Assembly: GCF_038397775.1 (NCBI RefSeq)
Contig: NZ_CP151650.1
Span: forward strand, 6,281,001 to 6,345,000
Reading direction: 5' to 3'
DNA length: 64,000 nucleotides
From: Pseudomonas sp. RC10
GTDB taxonomy: Bacteria > Pseudomonadota > Gammaproteobacteria > Pseudomonadales > Pseudomonadaceae
Shown here: piece by piece, positions 18,771 through 27,524 of the stretch
How the letters are laid out: each line of letters begins with the position of its first letter
Position numbering within the stretch: the stretch's first letter is position 1
The notes under the pieces: model-generated
Told to the model about the DNA's origin: nothing
Seen by the model: the letters and a program-made list of their open reading frames with translations, nothing else
Database searches by the model: none
Made by a program: the position numbers and the translations under genes

Positions 18771-18914
18771 AGGAGCTGGCTTGCCTGCGATCTGGCGCGA
18801 AGCGGCAGTAGAATCATACGCCTTGGCCCTTTCTGACCCACCGCGTTCGCCGGGTTTACTGCCGCTTCGCAGCAGATCGCAGGCAAGGTGGAGCGCCACC
18901 CCGGCAGCTCCTAC
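18771..18914. repeat. REP element, family C, interrupted by the IS110 element
   Basis: GGAGCTGGCTTGCCTGCGATCTGG and its inverted partner GATCGCAGGCAAG...CAGCTCCTAC form a long REP pair. The first arm is split: its first bases (CCTGTAG) lie at 17540-17546 on the other side of the insertion sequence. The second arm carries a short extra stretch between GGCAAG and CAGCTCC. Confidence 0.75.
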
Positions 18915-19003
18915 GGCCTTCGGCCAGAAGCAGACCGAGATAACCAGCAATCAGCAACACCAAAGCGCCAACCCACAAAAATCAAAAAGGACCCACGATC
19001 CAC

Positions 19004-20446
19004 ATGCCGACCACCACGCCGCAACTGGACGCCAGAACTCTGCGCTGGATGCCTTGGGTCATTGCCATCGCCTTTTTCATGCAAAGCCTGGACGGCACGA
19101 TCCTCAACACCGCGCTGCCGTCCATGGCCCGTTCGCTGTCCGAAGACCCGTTGCGCATGCAGTCGGTGATCATCGCCTACATGCTGACCATCGCCCTGTT
19201 GATTCCGGCGTCGGGCTGGATTTCGGACCGCTTCGGGATCAAGCGGATTTTCTTCAGCGCGATTCTGTTGTTCAGCTTCGGCTCATTGCTGTGCGCAGCG
19301 GCCAACACCCTTGGCATGCTGGTCGCGGCCCGGGTGATTCAAGGCTTGGGCGGCGCGTTAATGATGCCGGTCGGCAGGCTGATCGTACTGCGGGCCTATC
19401 CGCGGACGGAGCTGGTGCGCATCCTCAGTTTCATCACCATGCCTGCCTTGCTCGGTCCGCTGATGGGGCCTACGGTCGGCGGCTGGCTGGTGGAATACCT
19501 GAGCTGGCACTGGATCTTCCTGATCAACATTCCCGTGGGGATTCTGGGCTGCTTCGCGGTGCGCAAGTTCATCCCTGATCTCGTGGGCGGCGGACGCACG
19601 CGTTTCGATCTGGTGGGGTTCTCGCTGTTCGGCGCCTCGATGGTGCTGATCACCATCGCGTTGGAAGGCCTGGGCGAACTGCACCTGCCGCACCTGCGTG
19701 TGGTGATGCTGCTGTTTGGCGGCATGGCCTGTCTGGCGGCGTATTGGCTGCGGGCAGGCCATGTGGAATCCCCGCTGTTTTCTGCAGCGCTGTTCCGCAC
19801 CCGCAGTTTCGCGGTCGGGATCATGGGCAACCTGTTCGCCCGTCTGGGGAGCGGGGCACTGCCGTTTCTGGTGCCGCTGATGCTGCAAGTGGCGCTGGGG
19901 TATTCGCCGTCCCACGCCGGGATGAGCATGATTCCGCTGGCCTTGGCCGCGATGTTCGCCAAGCCGTTGGCCACCCGCGCCATCGAGCGTCTGGGCTATC
20001 GCATCGTGCTGACCGGCAACACCCTTCTGCTTGGCGCGCTGCTGGCGAGCATGGCGTTGGTGGACGCCGACACGCCGTATTGGCTGCTGCTGATTCACCT
20101 GGCCTTCCTGGGCGGGGTCAACTCGTTGCAGTTCTCGGCGATGAATGCCGTGACGCTCATTGACCTGGATGACGCCAGCGCGGCGAGCGGCAATAGCCTG
20201 TTGTCGGTGGTGGCGCAGTTGTCGTTGAGCCTGGGCGTTGCGTGTGCGGCGGCGTTGTTGGGGGGCTTTACCGATGATGTGTCGACGGGCGAAGTCAGCA
20301 GTGTGTTGGGCGCGTTCCAGCTGACGTTCCTGTGCGTGGGGGTGTTGGCGATGCTTGCAGCGTCGATCTTCCTGCAGCTGTCGCCACGCATGCCGCCGGA
20401 GAATCCACCGCGCAAGCCGCAGACGGAGCCTGAAATCGAGGCGTGA
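19004..20446 (+). CDS. DHA2-type MFS drug:H+ antiporter (MdtD-like)
   Basis: A 480-residue inner-membrane transporter with about 14 hydrophobic segments. It has the MFS motif A region GWISDRFGIKRIFF, the motif B-like ARVIQGLGGALMMPVGR and the antiporter motif C stretch GPLMGPTVGGWL. These place it in the DHA2 (EmrB/QacA) family of multidrug exporters, with closest feel to MdtD. No membrane-fusion or outer-membrane partner is adjacent and no local regulator is seen. Substrate unknown. The start at 19004 has an AAAGGA site at rather long spacing. Confidence 0.85.
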   Translation: MPTTTPQLDARTLRWMPWVIAIAFFMQSLDGTILNTALPSMARSLSEDPLRMQSVIIAYMLTIALLIPASGWISDRFGIKRIFFSAILLFSFGSLLCAAANTLGMLVAARVIQGLGGALMMPVGRLIVLRAYPRTELVRILSFITMPALLGPLMGPTVGGWLVEYLSWHWIFLINIPVGILGCFAVRKFIPDLVGGGRTRFDLVGFSLFGASMVLITIALEGLGELHLPHLRVVMLLFGGMACLAAYWLRAGHVESPLFSAALFRTRSFAVGIMGNLFARLGSGALPFLVPLMLQVALGYSPSHAGMSMIPLALAAMFAKPLATRAIERLGYRIVLTGNTLLLGALLASMALVDADTPYWLLLIHLAFLGGVNSLQFSAMNAVTLIDLDDASAASGNSLLSVVAQLSLSLGVACAAALLGGFTDDVSTGEVSSVLGAFQLTFLCVGVLAMLAASIFLQLSPRMPPENPPRKPQTEPEIEA

Positions 20447-20491
20447 CCGCCGGGGCCACACGCCCCTTCCGGTCGGGCGCTGATCCCTCTC

Positions 20492-20581
20492 TGTAGGAGC
20501 GAATTCATTCGCGAGACGGGGTTACATCCGACAGATGTGTATCGAATGTACCGGCCCCTCGCGAATGAATTCGCTCCTACA
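20492..20581. repeat. REP doublet, family B
   Basis: Inverted TGTAGGAGCGAATTCATTCG units between the MFS transporter and dbpA. Confidence 0.9.
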
Positions 20582-20721
20582 GGGGGTCGGCATTCCTACA
20601 GCGGAGATCACCGGTGCATCCGACCCCGTCGAACCCCCCCCCACCATTTATCGCCCCCACCCCCAAGCCATGGGCTGCGACCTGATACACTGCGCGACAT
20701 TTTGTTTTGCAGGCCCGTCCC

Positions 20722-22101
20722 GTGACCAACACCGCTTTCAACTCGCTGCCCCTTTCCGCCGCCATGCTGGCTAACCTGGAGTCCCTTGGTTATGCCGAGA
20801 TGACGCCGATTCAGGCGCAGAGCCTGCCGGTGATGCTCAAGGGCATGGACCTGATCGCTCAAGCCAAGACCGGCTCTGGCAAGACCGCCGCGTTCGGCGT
20901 CGGGCTGCTTAACCCGATCAACCCGCGCTACTTCGGCTGCCAGGCACTCGTGCTTTGCCCGACCCGTGAGCTGGCGGACCAGGTCGCCAAGGAAATCCGC
21001 CGTCTGGCGCGCTCCGAAGACAACATCAAAGTCCTGACCCTGTGCGGCGGCGTGTCCTTCGGCCCGCAAATCGCCTCGCTGGAACACGGCGCCCACATCA
21101 TCGTCGGCACGCCGGGCCGTATTCAGCAGCACCTGCGCAAAGGCTCGCTGATCCTCGATGGCCTGAACACGCTGGTCCTGGACGAAGCCGACCGCATGCT
21201 CGACATGGGTTTCTACGACGCCATCGCCGACATCATCGAGCAGACCCCGGAGCGTCGTCAGACCCTGCTGTTCTCGGCCACGTACCCGGTCGGCATCAAA
21301 CAGCTGGCCTCCAAGTTCATGCGTGACCCACAGACCGTGAAGGTCGAAGCGCTGCACGCCGACAGCCAGATCGAGCAGATTTTCTACGAAATCTCCCCCG
21401 AGCAACGCCTCGAAGCGGTGGTGAAAGTCCTCGATCATTTCCGTCCACAATCCTGCGTGGCGTTCTGCTTCACCAAGCAGCAGGTGCAAGAAGTGGTCGA
21501 TCACCTGACCGCCAAAGGCATGTCGGCCGTCGGTCTGCATGGCGATCTGGAACAGCGCGATCGCGATCAAGTGCTGGCGATGTTCGCCAACCGCAGCACC
21601 TCAGTGCTGGTCGCCACCGACGTTGCCGCACGCGGCCTGGACATCGATGCGCTGGACATGGTGATCAACGTCGAGCTGGCCCGTGATTCGGAAATCCACA
21701 TTCACCGCGTTGGCCGTACCGGTCGTGCGGGCGAGACCGGCATCGCCGTCAGCCTCGTTGCGCCGGGCGAGAGCCAGCGCGCCCGCGCCGTCGAAGAGCT
21801 GCAAAAGGCGCCGCTGAACTGGCAGCAGTACGACCAGTTGACCCGCAAGGAAGGCGGCAAGCTGCTGCCACCGATGACCACCCTGTGCATCGGTTCGGGC
21901 CGCAAGGACAAACTACGTCCGGGCGACATCCTCGGTGCGCTGACCGGCGAAGCGGGCATTCCCGGCACTCAGGTGGGCAAGATTGCGATCTTCGATTTCC
22001 AGGCCTACGTCGCCGTGGAACGTGGCATCGCCAAACAGGCGCTGGATCGTCTGAACAACGGCAAGATCAAGGGCAAATCGTTGCGGGTCCGGATTCTCTG
22101 A
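20722..22101 (+). CDS. dbpA: ATP-dependent RNA helicase DbpA
   Basis: A DEAD-box helicase that acts on 23S rRNA (helix 92) during 50S assembly. The 459 residues show the Q motif, motif I AKTGSGKT (about residue 49), Ia PTRELA, motif II DEAD (about 154), SAT, and motif VI HRVGRTGRAG. They end with the DbpA-specific RNA-binding domain, IGSGRKDKLRPGDILGALTG, up to KSLRVRIL. I chose the GTG at 20722 because it aligns with the family N-terminus; the TTG at 20707 is an alternative. Confidence 0.92.
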   Translation: MTNTAFNSLPLSAAMLANLESLGYAEMTPIQAQSLPVMLKGMDLIAQAKTGSGKTAAFGVGLLNPINPRYFGCQALVLCPTRELADQVAKEIRRLARSEDNIKVLTLCGGVSFGPQIASLEHGAHIIVGTPGRIQQHLRKGSLILDGLNTLVLDEADRMLDMGFYDAIADIIEQTPERRQTLLFSATYPVGIKQLASKFMRDPQTVKVEALHADSQIEQIFYEISPEQRLEAVVKVLDHFRPQSCVAFCFTKQQVQEVVDHLTAKGMSAVGLHGDLEQRDRDQVLAMFANRSTSVLVATDVAARGLDIDALDMVINVELARDSEIHIHRVGRTGRAGETGIAVSLVAPGESQRARAVEELQKAPLNWQQYDQLTRKEGGKLLPPMTTLCIGSGRKDKLRPGDILGALTGEAGIPGTQVGKIAIFDFQAYVAVERGIAKQALDRLNNGKIKGKSLRVRIL

Positions 22102-22125
22102 TTTCGGTAACACCGCAGCGCCCTC

Positions 22126-22187
22126 ATCGCGAGCAAGCTCACTCCTACAGGATCGCGCAGACCTGTAGGAGTGAGCTTGCTCGCGAT
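22126..22187. repeat. REP pair, family A, outward arrangement
   Basis: The two family A units are in the order opposite to the other doublets: the ATCGCGAGCAAGCTCACTCC arm comes first and TGTAGGAGTGAGCTTGCTCG second, only about 14 bases apart. It lies between dbpA and the flavoprotein gene. Confidence 0.85.
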
Positions 22188-22248
22188 GGCGTATTCACAG
22201 ACACCGCAAAACCATCTGACACACCACAGAACATCCGAGGACACCGCT

Positions 22249-23427
22249 TTGCCCGTTACTGACGTTGTGATCATCGGCGCTGGCGCCGCAGGTTTGATGT
22301 GCGCCGCCATCGCCGCCAATCGTGGCCGCCAGGTGATGCTGATCGATCACGCCAACAAGCCGGGCAAGAAAATCCTCATGTCAGGCGGCGGGCGTTGCAA
22401 CTTCACCAATATGTACACCGAGCCCGCCAACTTCCTCTCGCAAAACCCGCACTTCTGCAAATCGGCGCTGGCGCGCTACACCCAGTGGGATTTCATCGCA
22501 TTGGTGGGCAAGCACGGCGTGCCGTACCACGAAAAGAAGCTCGGCCAGCTGTTCTGCGACAACAAATCCAGCGACATCCTCGGCCTGCTGCTCAGCGAGT
22601 GCGATGACGCAGGCGTCAGCCTGCACATGGACACTTCGGTGCAAACCATCGAGAAAACCGAATCCGGCTATCTGCTGCAAACCACTTTGGGCAACATCAG
22701 CTGCTCATCGCTGGTGATCGCCACGGGCGGCCTGTCGATCCCGACGCTGGGCGCTACCGGTTTTGGTTATCAGGTGGGCAAGCAGTTCGGTCACACCCTG
22801 CTGCCGACCCGCGCCGGCCTTGTGCCGTTCACCATCACCGATCAGTTGAAAGAGCTGTGCACCGAGCTGTCGGGCACCTCGGTCGATTGCCTGGTCAGCT
22901 GCAACGACACCAGCTTTCGCGAAAACATCCTGTTCACCCATCGCGGGCTGAGCGGGCCGGCGATTCTGCAGATTTCCTCGTTCTGGCACCCCGGTGACAC
23001 GGTCGAAATCAACCTGCTGCCCGACCACGACGCCCACAACTGGCTGACCGAGCAACAGGCCGAGCGCCCAAACAGCGAACTCAAGACCCTGCTGGGCGAA
23101 CTCTTCACCAAGAAGATGGCCAACCTGATCGCCGATCAATGGTTCGTCTCCAAGCCGATGAAGCAATACACCCACGCCGAACTGGCCGACATCGCCGAAA
23201 AGCTGGCGAGCTGGAAAGTGGTTCCGGCGGGCACAGAGGGTTATCGCACGGCAGAGGTGACGCTGGGCGGCATCGACACGCGGGAAGTGTCCTCGAAGAC
23301 GATGGAGTCGCTGAAGTCACCGGGGCTGTATTTCATCGGCGAAGTGTTGGATGTGAGCGGGCACCTTGGCGGCTTCAACTTCCAGTGGGCTTGGGCGTCG
23401 GCGTATGCGGCAGCGCAGTACATCTAA
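22249..23427 (+). CDS. HI0933/YhiN-family FAD-dependent oxidoreductase
   Basis: A 392-residue flavoprotein of the HI0933 (TIGR00275) group. The N-terminal dinucleotide-binding motif VIIGAGAAGLMCAAIAAN is followed by KPGKKILMSGGGRCNFTN, the family signature, and the C-terminus carries the FAD-contacting GEVLDVSGHLGGFNFQWAWASA. The physiological substrate of this family is not established. I chose the TTG at 22249 (MPVTDVVIIG), preceded by CCGAGGACACC. The longer open frame from 22171 begins inside a REP unit and is unlikely. Confidence 0.85.
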   Translation: MPVTDVVIIGAGAAGLMCAAIAANRGRQVMLIDHANKPGKKILMSGGGRCNFTNMYTEPANFLSQNPHFCKSALARYTQWDFIALVGKHGVPYHEKKLGQLFCDNKSSDILGLLLSECDDAGVSLHMDTSVQTIEKTESGYLLQTTLGNISCSSLVIATGGLSIPTLGATGFGYQVGKQFGHTLLPTRAGLVPFTITDQLKELCTELSGTSVDCLVSCNDTSFRENILFTHRGLSGPAILQISSFWHPGDTVEINLLPDHDAHNWLTEQQAERPNSELKTLLGELFTKKMANLIADQWFVSKPMKQYTHAELADIAEKLASWKVVPAGTEGYRTAEVTLGGIDTREVSSKTMESLKSPGLYFIGEVLDVSGHLGGFNFQWAWASAYAAAQYI

Positions 23428-23444
23428 GGCATTGCGAGAAACCC

Positions 23445-23556
23445 TGTGGGAGACGCCGGAGGTTACGACGGCAGCGAAAGCGGTGTGTCAGACGACAAAG
23501 CGGTGTTGGCTGTGCCGGCCCCTTCGCCACCGTCGTAACCTCCGGAAGCTCCCACA
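23445..23556. repeat. Long inverted repeat, family D
   Basis: TGTGGGAGACGCCGGAGGTTACGACGG pairs imperfectly with CCGTCGTAACCTCCGGAAGCTCCCACA around a spacer of about 60 bases. The unit differs from families A to C but has the same outer TGTGGGAG/CTCCCACA edges. A short relative is at 5234-5269. Confidence 0.8.
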
Positions 23557-23616
23557 GGAAATCGGCGACCGGCGACAGATTGCCGCAAGGCTCACGGAAT
23601 AAATTTTGCTAATCAG

Positions 23617-23645
23617 ATGTACAGCGCGCATCAGGCGCTGTACAT
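23617..23645. promoter_or_regulatory. Perfect 11-bp inverted repeat upstream of the FUSC gene
   Basis: ATGTACAGCGC and GCGCTGTACAT flank a 7-base loop, centred about 57 bases before the ATG of the YccS-like gene. It could be an operator for a dimeric repressor or a leader hairpin. No T-run follows, so it is not a standard terminator. Confidence 0.5.
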
Positions 23646-23687
23646 ATCCATCAGCAGAATCAGTCGCGAAAAAGGCCGTCCGCGTTC

Positions 23688-25898
23688 ATGGCATCGAAAT
23701 CGTTGCGCAATACCTTCCGCCGCCTGTGGGCGCTGGACAAGTTTTCCTACAGCGTGCGGGTGTTCATCGCGCTGACCGGCAGCATGGCGCTGTGCTGGTA
23801 TCAAAACGAAATGTCGCTGGTCATCCCGCTGTTCCTGGGGATTATCGCCAGCGCGCTCTCCGAAACCGACGACAGCTGGCAAGGCCGCCTCAATGCGCTG
23901 GCCGTGACGCTGGTGTGCTTCAGCATCGCGGCGCTCTCCGTCGAACTGCTGTTCCCCTACCCCGTCCTGTTCATCTGCGCCTTCGCTCTGGCGGCGTTCT
24001 GCCTGACGATGCTCGGCGCCTTGGGCGAGCGATACGGCGCGATCGCCTACGCGACGCTGATTCTCTCGGTCTACACCATGATCGGCGTGGACCAGCGCGG
24101 CGGCGAGGTCCTCGATTTCTGGCATGAACCGATGCTGCTGGTGGCCGGTGCCGCCTGGTACGGACTGCTGTCAGTGCTGTGGCAGATGCTGTTTTCCAAC
24201 CAGCCGGTGCAGCAGGCATTGGCGCGACTGTTCCGCGAACTGGGCCTGTACCTGAAACTGAAGTCCGATCTGTTCGAGCCGATTCGCACGCTGGACGTCG
24301 AAGCCAAGCGTCTGGAGCTGGCCAAGCAGAACGGCAAGGTCGTCGCCGCACTGAACGTCACCAAGGAAATCATCCTCAACCGCGTCGGCAGCGGCCGTCC
24401 CGGTTCAAAGGTCAGTCGCTACCTGAAACTGTACTTTCTCGCGCAAGACATCCATGAGCGTGCCAGTTCGTCGCACTACCCCTACAACTCACTGGCCGAG
24501 GCGTTTTTCCACAGCGACGTGCTGTTCCGCTGCCAACGCTTGTTGCGCCAACAGGGCAACGCCTGCCGCGACCTGTCGGTATCGATCCAGTTGCGCCAGC
24601 CGTTCATTTACGACGACAGCTTCGCCCATGCGCTGGACGACCTGCGCGCCTCCCTCGAACACCTGCGCATCCAGAGCAACCCGGCGTGGCGGGGCCTGCT
24701 GCGTTCCCTCCGTGCGCTGGCGAACAACCTTGGCACGCTGGACCGCCTGCTCCGCGACGCGAGTAATCCCGATGCGCTGGCGGATGCCTCGGACAGCAGC
24801 CTGCTGGACCGCTCGCCTCGCAACTTGAAAGACGTCTGGACCCGTCTGCGCCTGCAACTGACGCCAACCTCGCTGCTGTTCCGCCACGCCCTGCGCCTGC
24901 CGATGGCGCTGGTGATCGGCTACCTGATGGTTCACCTGATTCACCCGTCGCAAGGCTACTGGATCATCCTGACCACGGTATTCGTCTGCCAGCCGAGTTA
25001 CGGCGCCACCCGGCGCAAACTGGGGCAGCGGATCATCGGCACGGCCATCGGCCTGACAGCGGGCTGGATTCTGTTCGACCTGATCACCACGCCGGTGCTG
25101 CAATCGATGTGCGCAGTGCTCGCAGGGGTCGTGTTCTTCGTCAACCGCACCACGCGCTACACGCTGTCGACGGCGGCGATCACGGTGATGATCCTGTTCT
25201 GCTTCAATCAGGTCGGCAACGGCTACGGGCTGTTCCTGCCGCGCCTGATGGACACGCTGCTCGGCAGCCTGATCGCGGGCTTGGCGGTGTTTCTGTTCCT
25301 GCCGGACTGGCAGGGCCGACGCCTGAACAAAGTGCTGGCCAACACGCTGTCCTGCAACAGCATTTACCTGCGCCAAATCATGCAGCAGTACGCCCAGGGC
25401 AAGAGCGACGACCTTGCTTATCGCTTGGCCCGACGCAACGCCCACAACGCCGACGCCGCGCTGTCCACCACGCTGGCGAACATGCTGATGGAGCCCGGCC
25501 ATTTCCGCAAAGAGGCCGACGTGGGCTTCCGCTTCCTGGTGCTCTCGCACACATTGCTGAGCTATTTGTCAGGTCTCGGCGCCCACCGCGAGACCCAGCT
25601 CCCCAACGAAGTGCGCGAGCAGTTGATCGAAGGTGCGGGCGCCAATCTGGCGTCGAGCATCGATGAGATCGCCCAGAGCCTGGCCACCCGTCACCCCGTG
25701 GCGGTACAAAGCGATGCCGAGGAAGCCCTGGCGGCGGACCTTGAGCAGATGCCGGAAGAGATCGATGAAGGGCAGCGTCTGGTGCAAACACAACTGGCGC
25801 TGATCTGCCGTCAGCTGGGGCCGCTGCGCACCTTGGCGGCTCACTTGATCAAAGAGCCGTCCAAGGACGAGACAACCGTTACAGACCGTGCAGCTTGA
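23688..25898 (+). CDS. yccS: YccS-like FUSC-family inner-membrane protein
   Basis: A 736-residue protein of the YccS/YhfK group (TIGR01666-like). Two blocks of about six transmembrane helices (roughly residues 20-180 and 395-545) are separated and followed by soluble helical domains. The second block includes the FUSC signature region GYWIILTTVFVCQPSYGATRRKLGQRIIGT. The family is related to AaeB-type aromatic acid efflux proteins, but YccS function is not established. The 3' end overlaps the convergent solute-binding gene by 20 bases. Confidence 0.85.
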   Translation: MASKSLRNTFRRLWALDKFSYSVRVFIALTGSMALCWYQNEMSLVIPLFLGIIASALSETDDSWQGRLNALAVTLVCFSIAALSVELLFPYPVLFICAFALAAFCLTMLGALGERYGAIAYATLILSVYTMIGVDQRGGEVLDFWHEPMLLVAGAAWYGLLSVLWQMLFSNQPVQQALARLFRELGLYLKLKSDLFEPIRTLDVEAKRLELAKQNGKVVAALNVTKEIILNRVGSGRPGSKVSRYLKLYFLAQDIHERASSSHYPYNSLAEAFFHSDVLFRCQRLLRQQGNACRDLSVSIQLRQPFIYDDSFAHALDDLRASLEHLRIQSNPAWRGLLRSLRALANNLGTLDRLLRDASNPDALADASDSSLLDRSPRNLKDVWTRLRLQLTPTSLLFRHALRLPMALVIGYLMVHLIHPSQGYWIILTTVFVCQPSYGATRRKLGQRIIGTAIGLTAGWILFDLITTPVLQSMCAVLAGVVFFVNRTTRYTLSTAAITVMILFCFNQVGNGYGLFLPRLMDTLLGSLIAGLAVFLFLPDWQGRRLNKVLANTLSCNSIYLRQIMQQYAQGKSDDLAYRLARRNAHNADAALSTTLANMLMEPGHFRKEADVGFRFLVLSHTLLSYLSGLGAHRETQLPNEVREQLIEGAGANLASSIDEIAQSLATRHPVAVQSDAEEALAADLEQMPEEIDEGQRLVQTQLALICRQLGPLRTLAAHLIKEPSKDETTVTDRAA

Positions 25899-26616
25899 AC
25901 AACTTGTCGTAGGTGCCATCGGCTTTCATGGCGGCGATGGCATTGTCGAAATCGGCGACGATTTTCGCGTGATCGGGGTTCTTCAGGCTGACCAGAATGT
26001 GCAGGCTGTTTTCGCTCAATGACTGGGGCAAAAAGTCGACGCTGCCTCGCACGTCTTCCGGCTCGTGACTAAGGGCGAAACGCGCCGCGTATTCGTCCTC
26101 GACGGTCAGCTCCACCCTCCCCGCCGCCAACATCCGGACCGCCGTCGAAAAGCTCGCGACCGGTATTTTTTTCAGATCGGGATCGTTATCGAACTCGGGG
26201 GAGTAGGCATAGCTGCGGACGATGGCAATGGAATAGGGGTGTAACTGAGGCAGGCTTTTGTACTGGATGTCCGACGTTTTGCGCTTGAGAAACCGCAAAC
26301 GGTTAACCAGGTACTCGCCGGAAAACTCGCCCATCTCTGTGCGATCTCTGCTGTACCACGCGTTGATCAGGATGTCATAACGCCCTTCACTGACCCCATG
26401 AACCGCCCTGGCCCACGGCACCTGATCGTATTCAGTGGTGTAACCGGCGCGGTCAAGCGCCGTGCGAATCAGGTCAGTGGACAGCCCGCCATTGATCAGC
26501 GTCAGATCCGAATAAGGGGCCCAGGCGTCACCGGCGATACGCAGTTTCTGCGCCGACGCGCCTTGCGCAATCAACAGCATTCCCAGCAAAGCCATGGCTC
26601 GAAGCAAACGCGGCAT
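25879..26616 (-). CDS. Periplasmic solute-binding protein, SBP_bac_3 family
   Basis: A 245-residue protein with a signal peptide (MPRLLRAMALLGMLLIAQGASAQ) and the bilobed fold of amino-acid-type binding proteins (KLRIAGDAWAPYSD..., GRYDILINAWYSRDR, ending YDKLFKLHGL). No permease or ATPase is adjacent, so it may be an orphan receptor or serve a transporter elsewhere. I chose the ATG at 26616, which follows AAGGATCTTGAGC and begins a proper signal peptide; the frame opens earlier, at 26664. It converges on the YccS-like gene. Confidence 0.8.
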   Translation of the reverse strand: MPRLLRAMALLGMLLIAQGASAQKLRIAGDAWAPYSDLTLINGGLSTDLIRTALDRAGYTTEYDQVPWARAVHGVSEGRYDILINAWYSRDRTEMGEFSGEYLVNRLRFLKRKTSDIQYKSLPQLHPYSIAIVRSYAYSPEFDNDPDLKKIPVASFSTAVRMLAAGRVELTVEDEYAARFALSHEPEDVRGSVDFLPQSLSENSLHILVSLKNPDHAKIVADFDNAIAAMKADGTYDKLFKLHGL

Positions 26617-26928
26617 GCTCAAGATCCTTAGGCAGGTGGATGGCCTGCGATTTTTCAGCGGCAATCAAGCGACACTGTGACATCCCTGGTGCGAGCAAAA
26701 GGTCGTTTAGCGACCCCAATGGAGGTGACGTTCGGAGGTAGCAAGTGGCCTTCATTGAAGACCGGTTGCTGTTTTTCCACAACACATAAGTGGCCAATGT
26801 TTGTGCCGCAGTTCAAGAAATCGCGCGATGCCCTGACTCTTGTCACAACTGTCACCACGCGTTGACGTTGGGCTTACAGCAATATGCGTTTAGTATCCGG
26901 GATCGACTTCTTTTCGCGAGCCGGCTTC
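26617..26928. other. Divergent intergenic region, solute-binding protein / elaA
   Basis: About 310 bases with no credible gene. Promoters of both divergent genes must lie here. A small hairpin GGTCGTTTAGCGACC is at 26701-26715. Open frames on both strands (26677-26865 plus, 26655-26858 minus) have no ribosome site or recognisable product. Confidence 0.5.
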
Positions 26929-27387
26929 ATGTCTATCAACTGGATTTGCAAACACCATACCGCCCTGAGCAAGGAACAGTTGTACGCCATTTTGCAGCTG
27001 CGCGCGCAGGTGTTCGTTGTCGAACAGAAATGCTTTTATCAGGATGTCGATGGCCAGGACTTGCTGGGCGATACGCGCCATTTGATGGCCTGGCAAGACG
27101 ATGAACTGGTGGCTTATCTGCGCCTGCTCGACCCGATCCAGCAGGACGGCGACGTGACCATCGGACGCGTGGTGACTGCCCCATCGATGCGCAACAAAGG
27201 CATGGGCCACGAACTCATGGTGCAAGCGCTGGAACACGCCGAACGCAACTGGCCCGATCAACCGATCTATCTGTCGGCGCAGGCGCATTTGCAGGGCTAC
27301 TACAGCCGTTACGGGTTCAACCCGGTGGGTGAGGTGTACGTGGAGGACGGCATTCCACACATCGGGATGCGTCGGGATCTGGATTGA
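26929..27387 (+). CDS. elaA: ElaA-type GNAT acetyltransferase
   Basis: A 152-residue GNAT-fold protein of the ElaA group. The acetyl-CoA-binding loop region is GRVVTAPSMRNKGMGHELM, followed by the C-terminal strand motif QGYYSRYGFNPVGEVYVEDGIPHIGM, which is diagnostic for ElaA. The acceptor substrate is not known. The ATG at 26929 fits the family start (MSINWICKHH); an upstream ATG at 26884 adds an atypical extension. Confidence 0.85.
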   Translation: MSINWICKHHTALSKEQLYAILQLRAQVFVVEQKCFYQDVDGQDLLGDTRHLMAWQDDELVAYLRLLDPIQQDGDVTIGRVVTAPSMRNKGMGHELMVQALEHAERNWPDQPIYLSAQAHLQGYYSRYGFNPVGEVYVEDGIPHIGMRRDLD

Positions 27388-27412
27388 GCCTTCTGGCACT
27401 CCGCGGTCGAAC

Positions 27413-27500
27413 TGTGGGAGCGAATTTATTCGCGATTGGCCAGTACAGCTGATACATCTCTGTCGCCTGGTCTACTTTCGCGAATGAATTCGCTCCCACA
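27413..27500. repeat. REP doublet, family B
   Basis: Inverted TGTGGGAGCGAAT-TATTCGCG units between elaA and the convergent winged-helix gene; the left arm has one T for C change. Confidence 0.88.
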
Positions 27501-27524
27501 GGTGTTCAGCGTCAGTCGCCCCAC

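Larger units (their letters stand above)
17545..18772 (-). mobile_element. IS110-family insertion sequence inserted in a REP unit
   Basis: The element has no long terminal inverted repeats or target duplication, as usual for IS110. Its boundaries are set by the core dinucleotide: on the transposase strand CT is found at both junctions (AG on the plus strand at 17545-17546 and 18771-18772). Joining the flanks at a single core gives CCTGTAGGAGCTGGCTTGCC, an intact REP arm whose other arm begins near 18864. The element is about 1226 bases long, with a 239-base non-coding stretch upstream of the transposase and about 15 bases downstream, the arrangement of the IS110 group and not of IS1111. Confidence 0.85.

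Noticed and set aside
22171..22248. N-terminal extension of the HI0933-type flavoprotein
   Set aside because: It is translated from the REP unit and from intergenic sequence. The TTG at 22249 has the ribosome site and the family start.
26655..26858. Small minus-strand frame of 67 residues between the solute-binding protein and elaA
   Set aside because: No ribosome site, and a plus-strand frame of equal length overlaps it. I see no family similarity.
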